The notes under the pieces were generated by a model. The model saw nothing but the letters and a program-made list of their open reading frames with translations, made no database searches and was not told the origin of the DNA. From CAYFQV01 sp964413635 (GTDB taxonomy: Bacteria; Spirochaetota; Spirochaetia; DSM-27196; PWMO01), in the NCBI GenBank assembly GCA_964413635.1, contig CAYPTH010000001.1:16193-80192 (forward strand): a stretch of DNA of 64,000 bases, written 5' to 3'. Shown one piece after another: positions 41,592-50,672 of this stretch. Each line of letters starts with the position of its first letter. Positions within the stretch are counted from its first letter, which is position 1. A program made the translations under genes and the position numbers.

Positions 41592-43141
41592 GCTCCCTGC
41601 CTTTGCGCCCGAAGGGCGACGTAGCTCACACCTTGCATAGCTCGCGGTCGCAAATACCCTCGCGAAACGAGAAAGGGCATCAGGACAAGAAAAAGAAGTG
41701 CGCTATTCTGAATAAGATGTGACAGCGATGAGTATAAACCGGGATTAGAACGCATCTCAACCCCTACCGGACCGCCGTGCTTCACGAAAAGCGACGCCAC
41801 ATTGCTCGCCTCGACGTCTTGTACAAGGTCGGCCAGCCACTCCTCGTCGAAAGAGAGGACCACGCGATCACGTCGCGTGAGTTCCCCCGCCACCGTGTCG
41901 TAGGTCGAGAGAGACAAGGTCTCTGCGGTACGCGGCAGACCGTACTCTCGGCCGTACATCATGCCCTCGTGGAAAGCCCTGTGGGCTACGTAGTCGGCGA
42001 GAGTTGGAGCTCGGCCACCCCGCGACCACACCTCTTCGAGGGTGGTAAAACTCACACCGGCGCTTCCGGTGCCGAGGGGTTGGGGAATCGCCGGGGTGCC
42101 GTGAATCCCGCCGAGAAAGCCGAGCAGAATTGCCACGAGGCTGAAGCCCGTAAGCGCCAGGGAAGCGCGCCCGGCGACGCGACGGTTCCCCCCTACACCC
42201 GTCCGGCGGATCGGCACGGGAATGAAGAGACGGTGATCTGCTCCATTTGTGCGCACATAGGTCCACAGAAGAGCCGCCGCACCGACAATTGCCGTCACGA
42301 CGGAAGCGCCCAGGAGAATCCAGAGTTGCTGAGGTCTCTCCACTGCGAACAGCGTTGCTCCAAGCACAACCCAACCGGCCATGAAGAGCGCGGTAATTCG
42401 CCTGCCGGAGGAGTAGTCATCGACCTGATGATAGAAGCCGGTGTAATGAAGGCGCTCCAGTGCCCCCGACAGCCAGAGGGCGAAACTGAAGAGTGTACCG
42501 ACGGCAAGCAAGAATCCCGTCGCGCCACCCGCCAAGACAAAACACGTCCACGCCGGTGCCGCGAGAGCGGTGAAGAGGCGTACCCGCCGGAGCTTTGTCC
42601 CGAGATAGATCGCCGCTGCAAGGAAGAGGACGATGAAGACCGCGTTGCGCCCCACGCGCCATTCCACCATGCTCCATTGATCGGTCACGCCGGCGAGGGC
42701 GGCACGCGCTGCTCGGTGGCTGGGGAACACACCACGTTCCGTCGGTAGGTAGTAGACGCCGTAGGCCGTGTTTCCGTCGGTCACGTGGAAAAGAGCGCTG
42801 ATACGTCGCAAATAGGGATCGTAACGCGGGTCGAGCTGATCGAGTCGCTCACCGAGTTGACTCACGCGTACCCGGTCCATGCCGTCGTAGGCCTGTATTT
42901 GGACCGTGGCCGAGACCTCGGAGAGCACGTCCGTGAACCCCTCGGCCCGGAGCGCATCAACCACTCGGGTGGGCGCAACGCTGCTCGAAACCAGAAGGGT
43001 GTAGTGGCCGTTCCACGCGGTGTCGATACCGGTGCGCACCGAGAGTACAGCGGTAAGCGCAAGAGCGGAGATGAACAGGATCAGGCAGAGGGCGAGAAGC
43101 GCCATCGCTTTCGTCCGTGGTTCGAATCGCATCCTTCTCAT
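41588..43141 (-). CDS. Large membrane protein of unknown function, upstream of rnfC
   Basis: The 517-residue protein has an N-terminal helix (ALLALCLILFISALALTAVLSV) and an extracytoplasmic region of about 110 residues. A block of at least six helices follows in the middle (IVLFLAAAIYLG; GGATGFLLAVGTLFSFALWL; ITALFMAGWVVLGATLFAV; LLGASVVTAIVGAAALLW; LTGFSLVAILLGFLGGI), then a second soluble region and a final helix (ALLFLVLMPFLVSRGYL). The family is not recognised. The four-base overlap with rnfC suggests coexpression with Rnf, so a role in its assembly or regulation is conceivable but unproven. Confidence 0.7.
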   Translation of the reverse strand: MRRMRFEPRTKAMALLALCLILFISALALTAVLSVRTGIDTAWNGHYTLLVSSSVAPTRVVDALRAEGFTDVLSEVSATVQIQAYDGMDRVRVSQLGERLDQLDPRYDPYLRRISALFHVTDGNTAYGVYYLPTERGVFPSHRAARAALAGVTDQWSMVEWRVGRNAVFIVLFLAAAIYLGTKLRRVRLFTALAAPAWTCFVLAGGATGFLLAVGTLFSFALWLSGALERLHYTGFYHQVDDYSSGRRITALFMAGWVVLGATLFAVERPQQLWILLGASVVTAIVGAAALLWTYVRTNGADHRLFIPVPIRRTGVGGNRRVAGRASLALTGFSLVAILLGFLGGIHGTPAIPQPLGTGSAGVSFTTLEEVWSRGGRAPTLADYVAHRAFHEGMMYGREYGLPRTAETLSLSTYDTVAGELTRRDRVVLSFDEEWLADLVQDVEASNVASLFVKHGGPVGVEMRSNPGLYSSLSHLIQNSALLFLVLMPFLVSRGYLRPRAMQGVSYVALRAQRQGA

Positions 43142-43149
43142 TCTCGGCG

Positions 43150-43629
43150 TCAGAGTAGACTGAAGGCCGTCGCGATGAAGAATCCCAGCAGCACTCCCAC
43201 GGATACCTCGCTGGGAGTGTGGCCGTGCACTTCTTGTACCGGGGTGAAATCGATGTTGTAGCTCCGTTTGAGCTCGGTTCCGAGCCGATTGAGCTCCCTC
43301 GCCTGCATCCCCGCCGCGCGCCGTACACCCAGCGCGTCACGGATTACCAACATGCCGTAAAAGAGCGAGAGCGTGAATAGCGGATTGTTCACACCGCGGG
43401 AGAACGCGATGGCCGTCGCAATCGACGTGACGAGAGCGGAATGACTGGAGGGCATTCCACCAGTTCGCCACATGAGGCCGATGGCAACGTCCCGCGACAC
43501 CTGTGAGCGGTTACGGAGCGCCTCAATGATCAGCTTCAAGAGCTGCGCCATGAACCAGCTAAAGAAGGCCGAGAGGAAGACGGTGCTGGTGAGGAACTGG
43601 TACATCTGACCCGCGGTGGGAGGCGCCAT
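43150..43629 (-). CDS. Divergent PAP2 family protein (YuiD/DUF212-like)
   Basis: The 159-residue membrane protein has the hallmark GLMWRTGGMPSSHSALVTSIATAIA and the C-terminal VQEVHGHTPSEVSVGVLLGFFIA. These correspond to the second and third acid-phosphatase motifs (SSHS; HTPSEV-type). It may dephosphorylate a lipid phosphate; the family's substrate is unsettled. It is eight bases upstream of the large membrane-protein gene and divergent from the RluA-type gene. Confidence 0.9.
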   Translation of the reverse strand: MAPPTAGQMYQFLTSTVFLSAFFSWFMAQLLKLIIEALRNRSQVSRDVAIGLMWRTGGMPSSHSALVTSIATAIAFSRGVNNPLFTLSLFYGMLVIRDALGVRRAAGMQARELNRLGTELKRSYNIDFTPVQEVHGHTPSEVSVGVLLGFFIATAFSLL

Positions 43630-43700
43630 TGCGACGTGAAGTGTGAGTTGCCGGCTTTTGCTTTGTCAAGCGCAGATCATTCGTGCAGACTGTGTTCAAC

Positions 43701-44723
43701 ATGCGCCAGGAAACCGCTTTCACCGCCGGTCCAAACGATGAGGATACGCGGCTTGATCGCCTCCTCCGAAAGCTATTGAAGGACGTCCCGCTCAGCCACA
43801 TCTACCGGATGATTCGGCGCGGCCAGGTCCGGGTCAACGGCAAGCGCGCAAAGACGGGAACCCGAATCCATGCGGGGGATGAGATCGCAGTCCCGAAACG
43901 CGAAGGAGCAGAGGCCGAGACGCAACAGGAGCCTCCTCGGATGGTGGGGAAGCGCAATCCTTCCCTCGACGTCGTCTTTGAGAACAACGATATCCTAATT
44001 GTGAACAAGGCGCAGGGCGTGTTGACCCACGGACCGAGCTCAGTGGAGGAGATGGTACGCGACTACCTGAGCGCCACCCTTCCGGCGGATCTCTCCTTTC
44101 GCCCAGGGCCGCTCCATCGCCTGGATCGCAACACCACCGGAGCCCTTGCGTTTTCCAAGAGTATCCACGGCGCCCGCGCCTTTTCCGAGGCCCTTCACGC
44201 CGGCCGAATCTCAAAGGTATACGTCACCGTCTTGACCGGTGCGATTGTCGAAACTACCAGGTGGGATTTCCCCATTGCCCGTCGACACGAATCACGCACG
44301 AGCCGCTACGACCCTGACGGCAAACCGGCACGCACCTGGGTTTTTCCGGTGCGCGCCAAGGAGATCTCCAACGCGGACGGCACATCCTTCCCCGCCGGCC
44401 ACTACACTCTAGCGGTCCTCCGCATAACAAGCGGTCGAACCCATCAGATCCGCGTCCACGCCGCGACCGCGGAAGCCCCGGTGGCCGGCGACACCAAGTA
44501 TGGCGCACCCTCCCTCCGCGGCGGTATGATCCTTCACGCCTGGATGCTCACCGCTCACGGTCACGACTCGCCCGCCGCCGACCTCCTGGGTCACTCGAGC
44601 GTGGAAGCACCGCTTCCCGCAGACGCAACGAGCCGGATCCGTGCCGCCTTCGGCGGCGACGTAATCACCACGGCACGAGAGCTCGCCAAGAACACCGCCG
44701 CCGGGCAGGCGCGCGCCGGGTGA
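43701..44723 (+). CDS. RluA-family pseudouridine synthase
   Basis: From the ATG at 43701 the 340-residue protein has an N-terminal S4 RNA-binding domain (about 17-70; LDRLLRKLLKDVPLSHIYRMIRRGQVRVNG pattern) and the catalytic motif HRLDRNTTGAL with Asp142. The closing motif is RITSGRTHQIRVH. It isomerises uridines in 23S rRNA, most like RluC by domain layout. A GTG at 43683 is possible but adds residues not seen in the family. Confidence 0.9.
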   Translation: MRQETAFTAGPNDEDTRLDRLLRKLLKDVPLSHIYRMIRRGQVRVNGKRAKTGTRIHAGDEIAVPKREGAEAETQQEPPRMVGKRNPSLDVVFENNDILIVNKAQGVLTHGPSSVEEMVRDYLSATLPADLSFRPGPLHRLDRNTTGALAFSKSIHGARAFSEALHAGRISKVYVTVLTGAIVETTRWDFPIARRHESRTSRYDPDGKPARTWVFPVRAKEISNADGTSFPAGHYTLAVLRITSGRTHQIRVHAATAEAPVAGDTKYGAPSLRGGMILHAWMLTAHGHDSPAADLLGHSSVEAPLPADATSRIRAAFGGDVITTARELAKNTAAGQARAG

Positions 44724-44791
44724 TCCCCCTCCCGCGCCTGCCCGGATCAGCAGTTCACAAACCACGCGCTCGCACCGTACACTTCGGTCCT

Positions 44792-45664
44792 ATGAAGAAG
44801 TTCCTTCACCGGCTCGTTTGGCGCTTCCGAGGACTCCGTGTGTACGCTTTGGTCGGCAAGAGCGGGACGGGCAAGAGCTTTCGAGCGCGCCTGGTCATGG
44901 AGAAGTACAGCATCGACGTCATGATCGATGACGGGCTGGTGATTCGGGATCAGAAGATTGTTGCAGGCCGGTCGGCCAAGCGCGAAAACTCCTACCTAAC
45001 CGCGGTGAAGACGGCGCTCTTCACGGACAAAGAACACCGCAAGGAGGTCTTGGCAGCGCTCGAGCAGGAGAAAGCCAAGCGGGTCTTGGTCCTCGGCACC
45101 TCGAACCGCATGGTGGAGCGCATTGCAAGCACGCTCCAACTCCCGCCGCCGGTCAAGATCATCAACATTGAGGACATTGCAACGGCGGAGGAGATCGATA
45201 CCGCCATCCACTATCGCAACGTCCAGGGCAGCCACATTATCCCGGTCCCTGCGATAGAGGTGAAGCGTAACTATCCGCAGGTCATGGGTGACTCCATTAA
45301 GATCCTCCTCAAGAAAGGCTTCGGATTCTTTAGGAGTCAGAACATCTACGAGAAGACCGTGGTCCGGCCGGACTTCAGCAATAAGGGCAGCGTCACCATC
45401 TCAAAGGCGGCTCTGAGCCAGATGATCATGCACTGTGTGGACGAATACGCTCCGGAGACGCGTCTCCGAAAGGTCGTCGTCCGAAATGATGCCTCGAGTT
45501 ACAAGCTCGATGTTTCCCTGGAGGTGCCCTACGGCAGCCATGTCGGCGGGGCCATGCAGGGGCTCCAGAGCTATATTATTGAGCATGTGGAGAGATATAC
45601 GGGTATTATCATCAAAGAATTGAACATAGTCATCGATACTGTAGGAGACAGGAGGGGAAATTGA
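44792..45664 (+). CDS. P-loop NTPase-like protein fused to an Asp23/YqhY-like C-terminal domain
   Basis: From the ATG at 44792 the 290-residue protein has a Walker A motif GKSGTGKS (22-29) in YALVGKSGTGKSFRARLV and a likely Walker B-like strand in RVLVLGTSN, followed by IIIN-type strands (VKIINIEDIATAEEID). The last 85 residues (VTISKAALSQMIMHCVDEYAP ... YKLDVSLEVPYGSHVGGAMQGL ... YTGIIIKELNIVIDTV) resemble the Asp23/Gls24 alkaline-shock fold. The function is unknown; an ATP-dependent envelope-stress role is a guess from the C-terminal domain. The start 70 bases after the RluA gene suggests cotranscription. Confidence 0.6.
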   Translation: MKKFLHRLVWRFRGLRVYALVGKSGTGKSFRARLVMEKYSIDVMIDDGLVIRDQKIVAGRSAKRENSYLTAVKTALFTDKEHRKEVLAALEQEKAKRVLVLGTSNRMVERIASTLQLPPPVKIINIEDIATAEEIDTAIHYRNVQGSHIIPVPAIEVKRNYPQVMGDSIKILLKKGFGFFRSQNIYEKTVVRPDFSNKGSVTISKAALSQMIMHCVDEYAPETRLRKVVVRNDASSYKLDVSLEVPYGSHVGGAMQGLQSYIIEHVERYTGIIIKELNIVIDTVGDRRGN

Positions 45665-45686
45665 CGATGGGAGAAAGCTCCGGCGT

Positions 45687-45715
45687 TTGACGTCGGCAGA
45701 AACGGCGCCTACACT
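45687..45715 (+). promoter_or_regulatory. Candidate sigma-70 promoter for the 45745 gene
   Basis: TTGACG (45687-45692), a 17-base spacer and TACACT (45710-45715) give 5 of 6 and 4 of 6 matches. The start point would be about 22 bases before the ATG at 45745, which has the ribosome site GGAGGT. Confidence 0.5.
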
Positions 45716-45744
45716 GACGTCGGTAAACGGAACGGAGGTCGGTA

Positions 45745-46935
45745 ATGAGGAAAGCTCTGGTCATTCTTCTCCTTGCATGCGTTGCGGTTCCCTTCGCTCT
45801 CGCGCAGGATTCAGGATTCAACGAGGTCGAAAGCGAGCACTATCGCGTCATGTCGCAGGTGAGCGTGAATCATGCGGCACGAACCGCATCCAAGCTCGAG
45901 GCAATGCTCGGGCTGTACAACAGCTACTTCCACTTTGATGTAGATGAGCTCGACACGAAGCTTCGTGTCCGCATATTCAGTTCGAAGAGCGGATTCGACA
46001 GCTATCTCAATCGGGTAATCGGCGAGACGCGGGACGACTTCATATACCTCCACTATCGCGATCTCTCACGGAGCGAGTTGGTTGGCTACAATCTCGAAGG
46101 CGAGGAATTCGACTTCGCGCTGACCCACCAGAACTTCGTCCAATACATCCGCGCCTTTGTTGCGAATCCGCCCCTGTGGCTCCGCGAAGGTTTTGCGGTC
46201 TTCTTCGAACAAGCCGAGTATGATGAGGACTTTGAACAGGTCGTCTACCGGGAGAATCTCTCCTGGCTCGGAACGCTCAAAGAGCTGGTACAGGGAAGCA
46301 GCAGCCGCTCCCTCATTCCAATGGAACAGATGCTTGCCATCGACGTGGAGACCGCCCGGGAGCGCATCAACGTATTCTACCCACAGGCCTGGGGGATGAT
46401 ATCCTTTCTGGTCAACGCGGAGAATCGCGACATAAACCGGATTCTTTGGGATTCGATCAGCGCCCTCCACCCGAGCGCCTCAATGGAGGAAAACGCGCGG
46501 CGTATCAACGAACGCGCATTGAAGTGGGTGGATCGGGAATTCCTCGGGGAAGCCTTCGTTGAGTACGTAAACGAGCGGAAGTCCTTCAAGGGCTTGGTCG
46601 AAGAGGGTATGGATCTCTACGCAGACGGGCAGCTGAATCCGGCGGAAGAGAATTTCGTAAAGGCTACCAAGCTCCGCGACGACAACTACATTCCTTTCTA
46701 CTACTTGGGACTGATCAACTACGACAAGGGCAACTACGACCTTGCCGAGTTCTACTATCAAGAGAGCTTGAGCCGCGGCGGGAACGAGACACTCACCTAC
46801 TACGCCCTCGGAGTCAACGCCTTTGCGGCGAATCGATTCGACGCCGCCGCGAGCTTCCTCCAGCAGGTAACGGACGCAGGCGAGACAGAGTACCGCGAAG
46901 ACGCCGAAGAGCTTCTCGCGAGGATCTCTTCCTAG
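45745..46935 (+). CDS. Exported peptidase-MA-like protein with TPR repeats, zinc motif degenerate
   Basis: The 396-residue protein has a signal peptide at 1-20 (LVILLLACVAVPFALA). The central part looks like a gluzincin of the MA clan (DUF1570-like): RVRIFSSKSGFDSYL, then ALTHQNFVQYIRAF, then PPLWLREGFAVFFEQ. The expected HExxH reads His128-Gln-Asn-Phe-Val132, so the catalytic Glu and second zinc His are absent, although the downstream Glu148 in WLREGF is kept. Two TPR-type units follow (AEENFVKATKLRDDNYIPFYYLGLINYDKGNYDLAEFYY...). It is probably a binding or scaffold protein in the periplasm rather than a protease. Confidence 0.7.
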   Translation: MRKALVILLLACVAVPFALAQDSGFNEVESEHYRVMSQVSVNHAARTASKLEAMLGLYNSYFHFDVDELDTKLRVRIFSSKSGFDSYLNRVIGETRDDFIYLHYRDLSRSELVGYNLEGEEFDFALTHQNFVQYIRAFVANPPLWLREGFAVFFEQAEYDEDFEQVVYRENLSWLGTLKELVQGSSSRSLIPMEQMLAIDVETARERINVFYPQAWGMISFLVNAENRDINRILWDSISALHPSASMEENARRINERALKWVDREFLGEAFVEYVNERKSFKGLVEEGMDLYADGQLNPAEENFVKATKLRDDNYIPFYYLGLINYDKGNYDLAEFYYQESLSRGGNETLTYYALGVNAFAANRFDAAASFLQQVTDAGETEYREDAEELLARISS

Positions 46936-46956
46936 CCAGGATAGCGAGCGCGCTGG

Positions 46957-48018
46957 TCAGATCTGACCGGTGCGCTCGTATTTCTTCCGCTTGCGAATCA
47001 GGTGAACGATCGCCTTTTCGACGACTCGGTTCGCCGGCGTGACAGGCCGAATGAGGTGCTTCACCTCGGTGAAGGCGCTCTTGAACGCAATTCGCGGGTG
47101 ATTTGCCTGCTCGCTCATGGTAAAGAGAAAGTCCGCGGAGAGGTATGCAAGGGCCTTTTCCCGGCTTAGCTCTTCGTCCTTCGACTTCTCCTCGTCCAGG
47201 GCGGATAGGGAGGAAAGAAACCGCTTCCGGTACGTCGCGAAGGCGCGATCGTTGAGGAGATGGTTTATGCCCGGAAGCATGTAGCCGAAGAGATTGTAGC
47301 TCAAGAGCTCCTCCACGATCTGCCGCGAGTGCCCGGATGTGAAGATCTTGAACACCTCCTCGGTCATGCGCGAGGAGGACACATCTTCGAGTAGCTCCGC
47401 GGATTTCTTGATCTGTCGCTTCAGCGGCGGGACAATCCGGAAGCCACCGGCAGCAGCGTACTTCAACGCCCGAACCATGCGAACCGGGTCTTCCTCGAAG
47501 ATACGATCCAGGGGGATCACCGGGCGGAGCCGCCGGTTGCGAATATCTTTGATACCACCGACGTAGTCGAGGATGCTCTGTTCCTCGGAATCGTAATAGA
47601 GCGCGTTGCAGGTGAAGTCCCGGCGCTTCACGTCCTCTTCAATCCTTCCGTATACGTTCTTGAAGCCCTCGGCATCTTCCGCGCGAAAGGTCGACACTTC
47701 AAGGATTTTTTCCCGAAAGAAGATGTGAACCAAGCGGAACCGCTTGCCGATGATCCGGGAGTTTCGGAAGAGCTTTCGAATTTGATTGGGGGACGCATCG
47801 GTGGCAACATCGAAGTCTTTCGGTTGCTTTCCCAAGAGGAGATCTCGCACGGCACCTCCAACCACATACGCGCTGTGACCGTTGGACGTGAGACGCCGCA
47901 TCACCTTGAGAGCATCCTGATCGATCCCTTTGCGATCGATTCCATGATCCTCTTTGGTGAAGATCTCTGCCTGTTTTACCGCTTTGCCCTTTTTCGTCGT
48001 GCTGTATCGAACGCGCAA
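46957..48018 (-). CDS. pcnB: Poly(A) polymerase / CCA-type nucleotidyltransferase (PcnB-like)
   Basis: The 353-residue class II nucleotidyltransferase has the catalytic signature YVVGGAVRDLLLGKQPKDFDVATDA with the metal-binding Asp-x-Asp. RNSRIIGKRFRLVHIFF and DPVRMVRALKYAA follow, a pattern closer to bacterial poly(A) polymerase than to CCA-adding enzymes. It adds adenosines to RNA 3' ends and promotes decay. The start is a TTG at 48018 with GGAG about 13 bases away, so it is tentative. The protein is shorter than E. coli PcnB, lacking much of the basic C-terminal extension. Confidence 0.8.
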   Translation of the reverse strand: MRVRYSTTKKGKAVKQAEIFTKEDHGIDRKGIDQDALKVMRRLTSNGHSAYVVGGAVRDLLLGKQPKDFDVATDASPNQIRKLFRNSRIIGKRFRLVHIFFREKILEVSTFRAEDAEGFKNVYGRIEEDVKRRDFTCNALYYDSEEQSILDYVGGIKDIRNRRLRPVIPLDRIFEEDPVRMVRALKYAAAGGFRIVPPLKRQIKKSAELLEDVSSSRMTEEVFKIFTSGHSRQIVEELLSYNLFGYMLPGINHLLNDRAFATYRKRFLSSLSALDEEKSKDEELSREKALAYLSADFLFTMSEQANHPRIAFKSAFTEVKHLIRPVTPANRVVEKAIVHLIRKRKKYERTGQI

Positions 48019-48180
48019 GGTACTACATTTACTCCAGGAGAACGTGTTTGATTATTGCCGGGCAGCTTGGCCCTAGTAATACGCGATAGACCGGAAAAGG
48101 GTCAAGCGAGACACCCACGAAGTTCGCAGGGGTGATTATATTTGAAAGTACTAAAACGCTGCCGAAAGGAGCATGTATAG

Positions 48181-48999
48181 ATGCGCCGGGTCCTGCCGAT
48201 TGCCACGCTCTTCCTCATCTTCACGAGTACCGTCCTCCTCGCGGCGCCACAGGCCGAGCTGTGGCCTCGCTGGAGCAAGCACGACCCCTCGAGTACGCGA
48301 AGCGTCGATCACGAGGCGTGGGGAAGCTTTTTGGACGAGTACCTCCTCACCGACACCGACTCCCGCGTGAACCTGCTTCGCTACGGCAGTGTCACGGAAG
48401 ACGATGCTCAGGCTCTCGACCGCTATCTACAGCGCCTCCAGGAGGTTCCGGTATCCTCGCTGAACCGGGCGGAGCAACGCGCCTTCTGGATCAACCTGTA
48501 CAACGCCTACACGGTGAAAGTGATCTTGGACCACTACCCCGTCGGGTCCATCCGTGATATCGACATCTCCGGACTCTTCAGTAACGGACCCTGGGATGCG
48601 GAGCTGATGAGCGTTGAGGGAGTGGATATCACCCTAAATGACATCGAGCACCGAATACTGCGACCGATCTACCAAGACCCTCGGATCCACTACGCGGTGA
48701 ACTGTGCAAGCATTGGCTGTCCGAATCTCCAGCCTGAGCCCTTCACGGCGGACAACTACGAGCGCTTAATCAATCGTGGGGCGGCCTCCTACATCAACCA
48801 TCCTCGGGGTGTGGACACCTCCTCGGAGCCCATTGTGCTGTCGAGCATTTATCAATGGTTCACCGAGGATTTTGGCGGCAGCTTCGAGGGCGTGGTGGAT
48901 CATCTGGGGAAACACGCGCGACCCGAGCTTGCCGCCTTCCTGAGAGACTATGAGGGGCGTGTCGACTACGACTACGACTGGTCGCTCAACGAACCGTGA
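48181..48999 (+). CDS. Exported DUF547 domain protein
   Basis: The 272-residue protein has a signal peptide (LPIATLFLIFTSTVLLAAP). It carries the DUF547 pattern: WINLYNAYTVKVILDHYPVGSIRDI, the LNDIEHRILRP stretch, and DPRIHYAVNCASIGCPNLQPEPFT. The conserved Asn, His and Cys positions suggest a cysteine-dependent enzyme of unknown reaction outside the cytoplasm. The ATG at 48181 follows AAAGGAGC. It is divergent from pcnB across 162 bases that hold only leader and promoter sequence. Confidence 0.85.
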   Translation: MRRVLPIATLFLIFTSTVLLAAPQAELWPRWSKHDPSSTRSVDHEAWGSFLDEYLLTDTDSRVNLLRYGSVTEDDAQALDRYLQRLQEVPVSSLNRAEQRAFWINLYNAYTVKVILDHYPVGSIRDIDISGLFSNGPWDAELMSVEGVDITLNDIEHRILRPIYQDPRIHYAVNCASIGCPNLQPEPFTADNYERLINRGAASYINHPRGVDTSSEPIVLSSIYQWFTEDFGGSFEGVVDHLGKHARPELAAFLRDYEGRVDYDYDWSLNEP

Positions 49000-49011
49000 G
49001 CGTAATGGTGG

Positions 49012-49030
49012 CGCCGCAGCCGGCGCGGCG
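49012..49030. other. GC-rich hairpin between convergent stops
   Basis: CGCCGC (49012-49017) pairs with GCGGCG (49025-49030) around a 7-base loop, between the stop of the DUF547 gene (48999) and that of the dehydrogenase gene (49032). There is no T-run on either strand, so it may be a weak bidirectional end rather than a classic terminator. Confidence 0.3.
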
Positions 49031-49031
49031 G

Positions 49032-50672
49032 CTACTGTGGCGGGAGAAGCGGTTTCTCGGTACGATCGAGAAGCGTCCGTCGAAAGAGGGCGGTAGTGAG
49101 CCTTGGGAATAGCGTGCCGAAGACCCCGAGGAGCTTGGCAGAGGTGCCCGGAACAACGACGGCGGCGCGGTGCTCAACGGCGCTCACCACCTCCCGAGCT
49201 ACCAGCTCGGGGCTACGACGTCTTCCCTCCCGGCTCCCCGGCGGACTGTAGCGCCGCGCGTGGGGCGTGCGAACCGGCCCCGGCATGACTGTGCAGATGT
49301 GCACCCCGTCTACGGCACAGTCCGGACGAATGCCTTCCGCGTACCCGACCAATCCCGCCTTTGTCGCAGTGTAGCTCGCCGCACCGGGATAGCCGGTACG
49401 CACACCGAGAGTCGAGAAGAACACCACGCTCGCTCCCCGTCGCAATGCCCGGGCCCCTTCCCGCTCCCGGAGGAGCTCTTCCGTAAGCAACAGCGGTGCG
49501 CGCAGATTTACCTCGTACACTGCGCGGTGCGCTGCAAGTGGAACCTCCCCGAAGCGCCCCACAGCGCTGATGCCGGCACAGTGAAATACCGCGTGTACAC
49601 CGCCGCGGCTTCCGCCGCCCCACTCGCTGCGCAGAAACTCCGCGAAGGCCACGACCTCTTCCTCCCGGGAGAGATCAAGCGCGTAGTCCACCAATCCGGG
49701 TTCTTCGGTCGGGAGATCGGCAACAAGGACGTCGGCTCCCCGTGCCGCGAGGAGTTGCACTATTGCCTTCCCAATACCGCTTGCCCCTCCGGTAACCACG
49801 ATGCGGGCATCCCTCCATCCGCCGAATGGTCGCGCGCGACGCAGAGCCGACGTCGCACGGTGACGCCCGAAGAAGGTGCTTAGCCCTCCGACCGCGTAGA
49901 CGAGGGTGTTGACTCTACCGGCGCTTCGTCGTCGCAATTGCCGTCGAGGGTTCGCCGCGGCGCGGCGCAGCAAGACGGCGGCGGCGGCGGCGACCCGCTC
50001 AGGCGCCGCGCCGCGGGGAGGGGAGTCCGCCGACAGCAGGCCGCTCTTGTAGTGCATACCGGTTCGGGTGCTACCTGGCCGCAGCACGGCCACCGTCCTC
50101 CGCACCACCCGCCGGTGACCCGAGCCTTCCGCGGCGAGATTCCATGCGAAGGCCTCCACAGCGGCTTTTGAAGCGCCATAGCTTGCGAAGTTACGGCAGG
50201 GGTGGGAGGCCATGACGGACGAAACGAAGAGATGAACCATTACCCGGGGGGTGAGCTCTTGCCGTTCTTCCAGCGTGTGGGCCAGATGAATGGGGGCCCA
50301 GAGATTCACCTCCAACACGGCGAGAAAGATCTTCAGGTCGCCGGCGCCCGGGGGCGCCACCACACCCAGACCGGCGTTGTGCACGACCGCGCCAATCTTT
50401 TCTGGAAGGGAACGCAGCGCAGCGCCGTCACCTGAGTGCCACAGCCTTGAGAGATCGATTTGCCTGTAGTCGAGATTGTCGCGCTCCCCGCCGCTTCCGT
50501 CGTCGGCGGCAAAGGGCGCATCCCCCGGCGGGCGGCGGCCCACCGCGACCACGCGCCTTCCCTTCGCGGAAAGTGTCTCTGCGAGGGCGAGGCCGATACC
50601 GTCGGTCGCTCCGGTCACAAGGATCGATTCGATCGGACTCCCGGTTGGCTCGCTCTCACTCCTGCGCAGCAT
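49032..50672 (-). CDS. Tandem short-chain dehydrogenase/reductase (two SDR domains)
   Basis: About 546 residues from the ATG at 50672. The first Rossmann domain has VTGATDGIG (about 20-27) and the catalytic YGASK (Tyr165, Lys169). The second has VTGGASGIG (about 294-301) and YTATK near 435. Each half is a complete SDR of roughly 250 residues, joined by an Arg-rich linker. Both probably reduce or oxidise alcohols or ketones with NAD(P). The gene overlaps the end of the TVP38 gene by 17 bases, so coexpression is likely; the substrate is unknown. Confidence 0.85.
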   Translation of the reverse strand: MLRRSESEPTGSPIESILVTGATDGIGLALAETLSAKGRRVVAVGRRPPGDAPFAADDGSGGERDNLDYRQIDLSRLWHSGDGAALRSLPEKIGAVVHNAGLGVVAPPGAGDLKIFLAVLEVNLWAPIHLAHTLEERQELTPRVMVHLFVSSVMASHPCRNFASYGASKAAVEAFAWNLAAEGSGHRRVVRRTVAVLRPGSTRTGMHYKSGLLSADSPPRGAAPERVAAAAAVLLRRAAANPRRQLRRRSAGRVNTLVYAVGGLSTFFGRHRATSALRRARPFGGWRDARIVVTGGASGIGKAIVQLLAARGADVLVADLPTEEPGLVDYALDLSREEEVVAFAEFLRSEWGGGSRGGVHAVFHCAGISAVGRFGEVPLAAHRAVYEVNLRAPLLLTEELLREREGARALRRGASVVFFSTLGVRTGYPGAASYTATKAGLVGYAEGIRPDCAVDGVHICTVMPGPVRTPHARRYSPPGSREGRRRSPELVAREVVSAVEHRAAVVVPGTSAKLLGVFGTLFPRLTTALFRRTLLDRTEKPLLPPQ

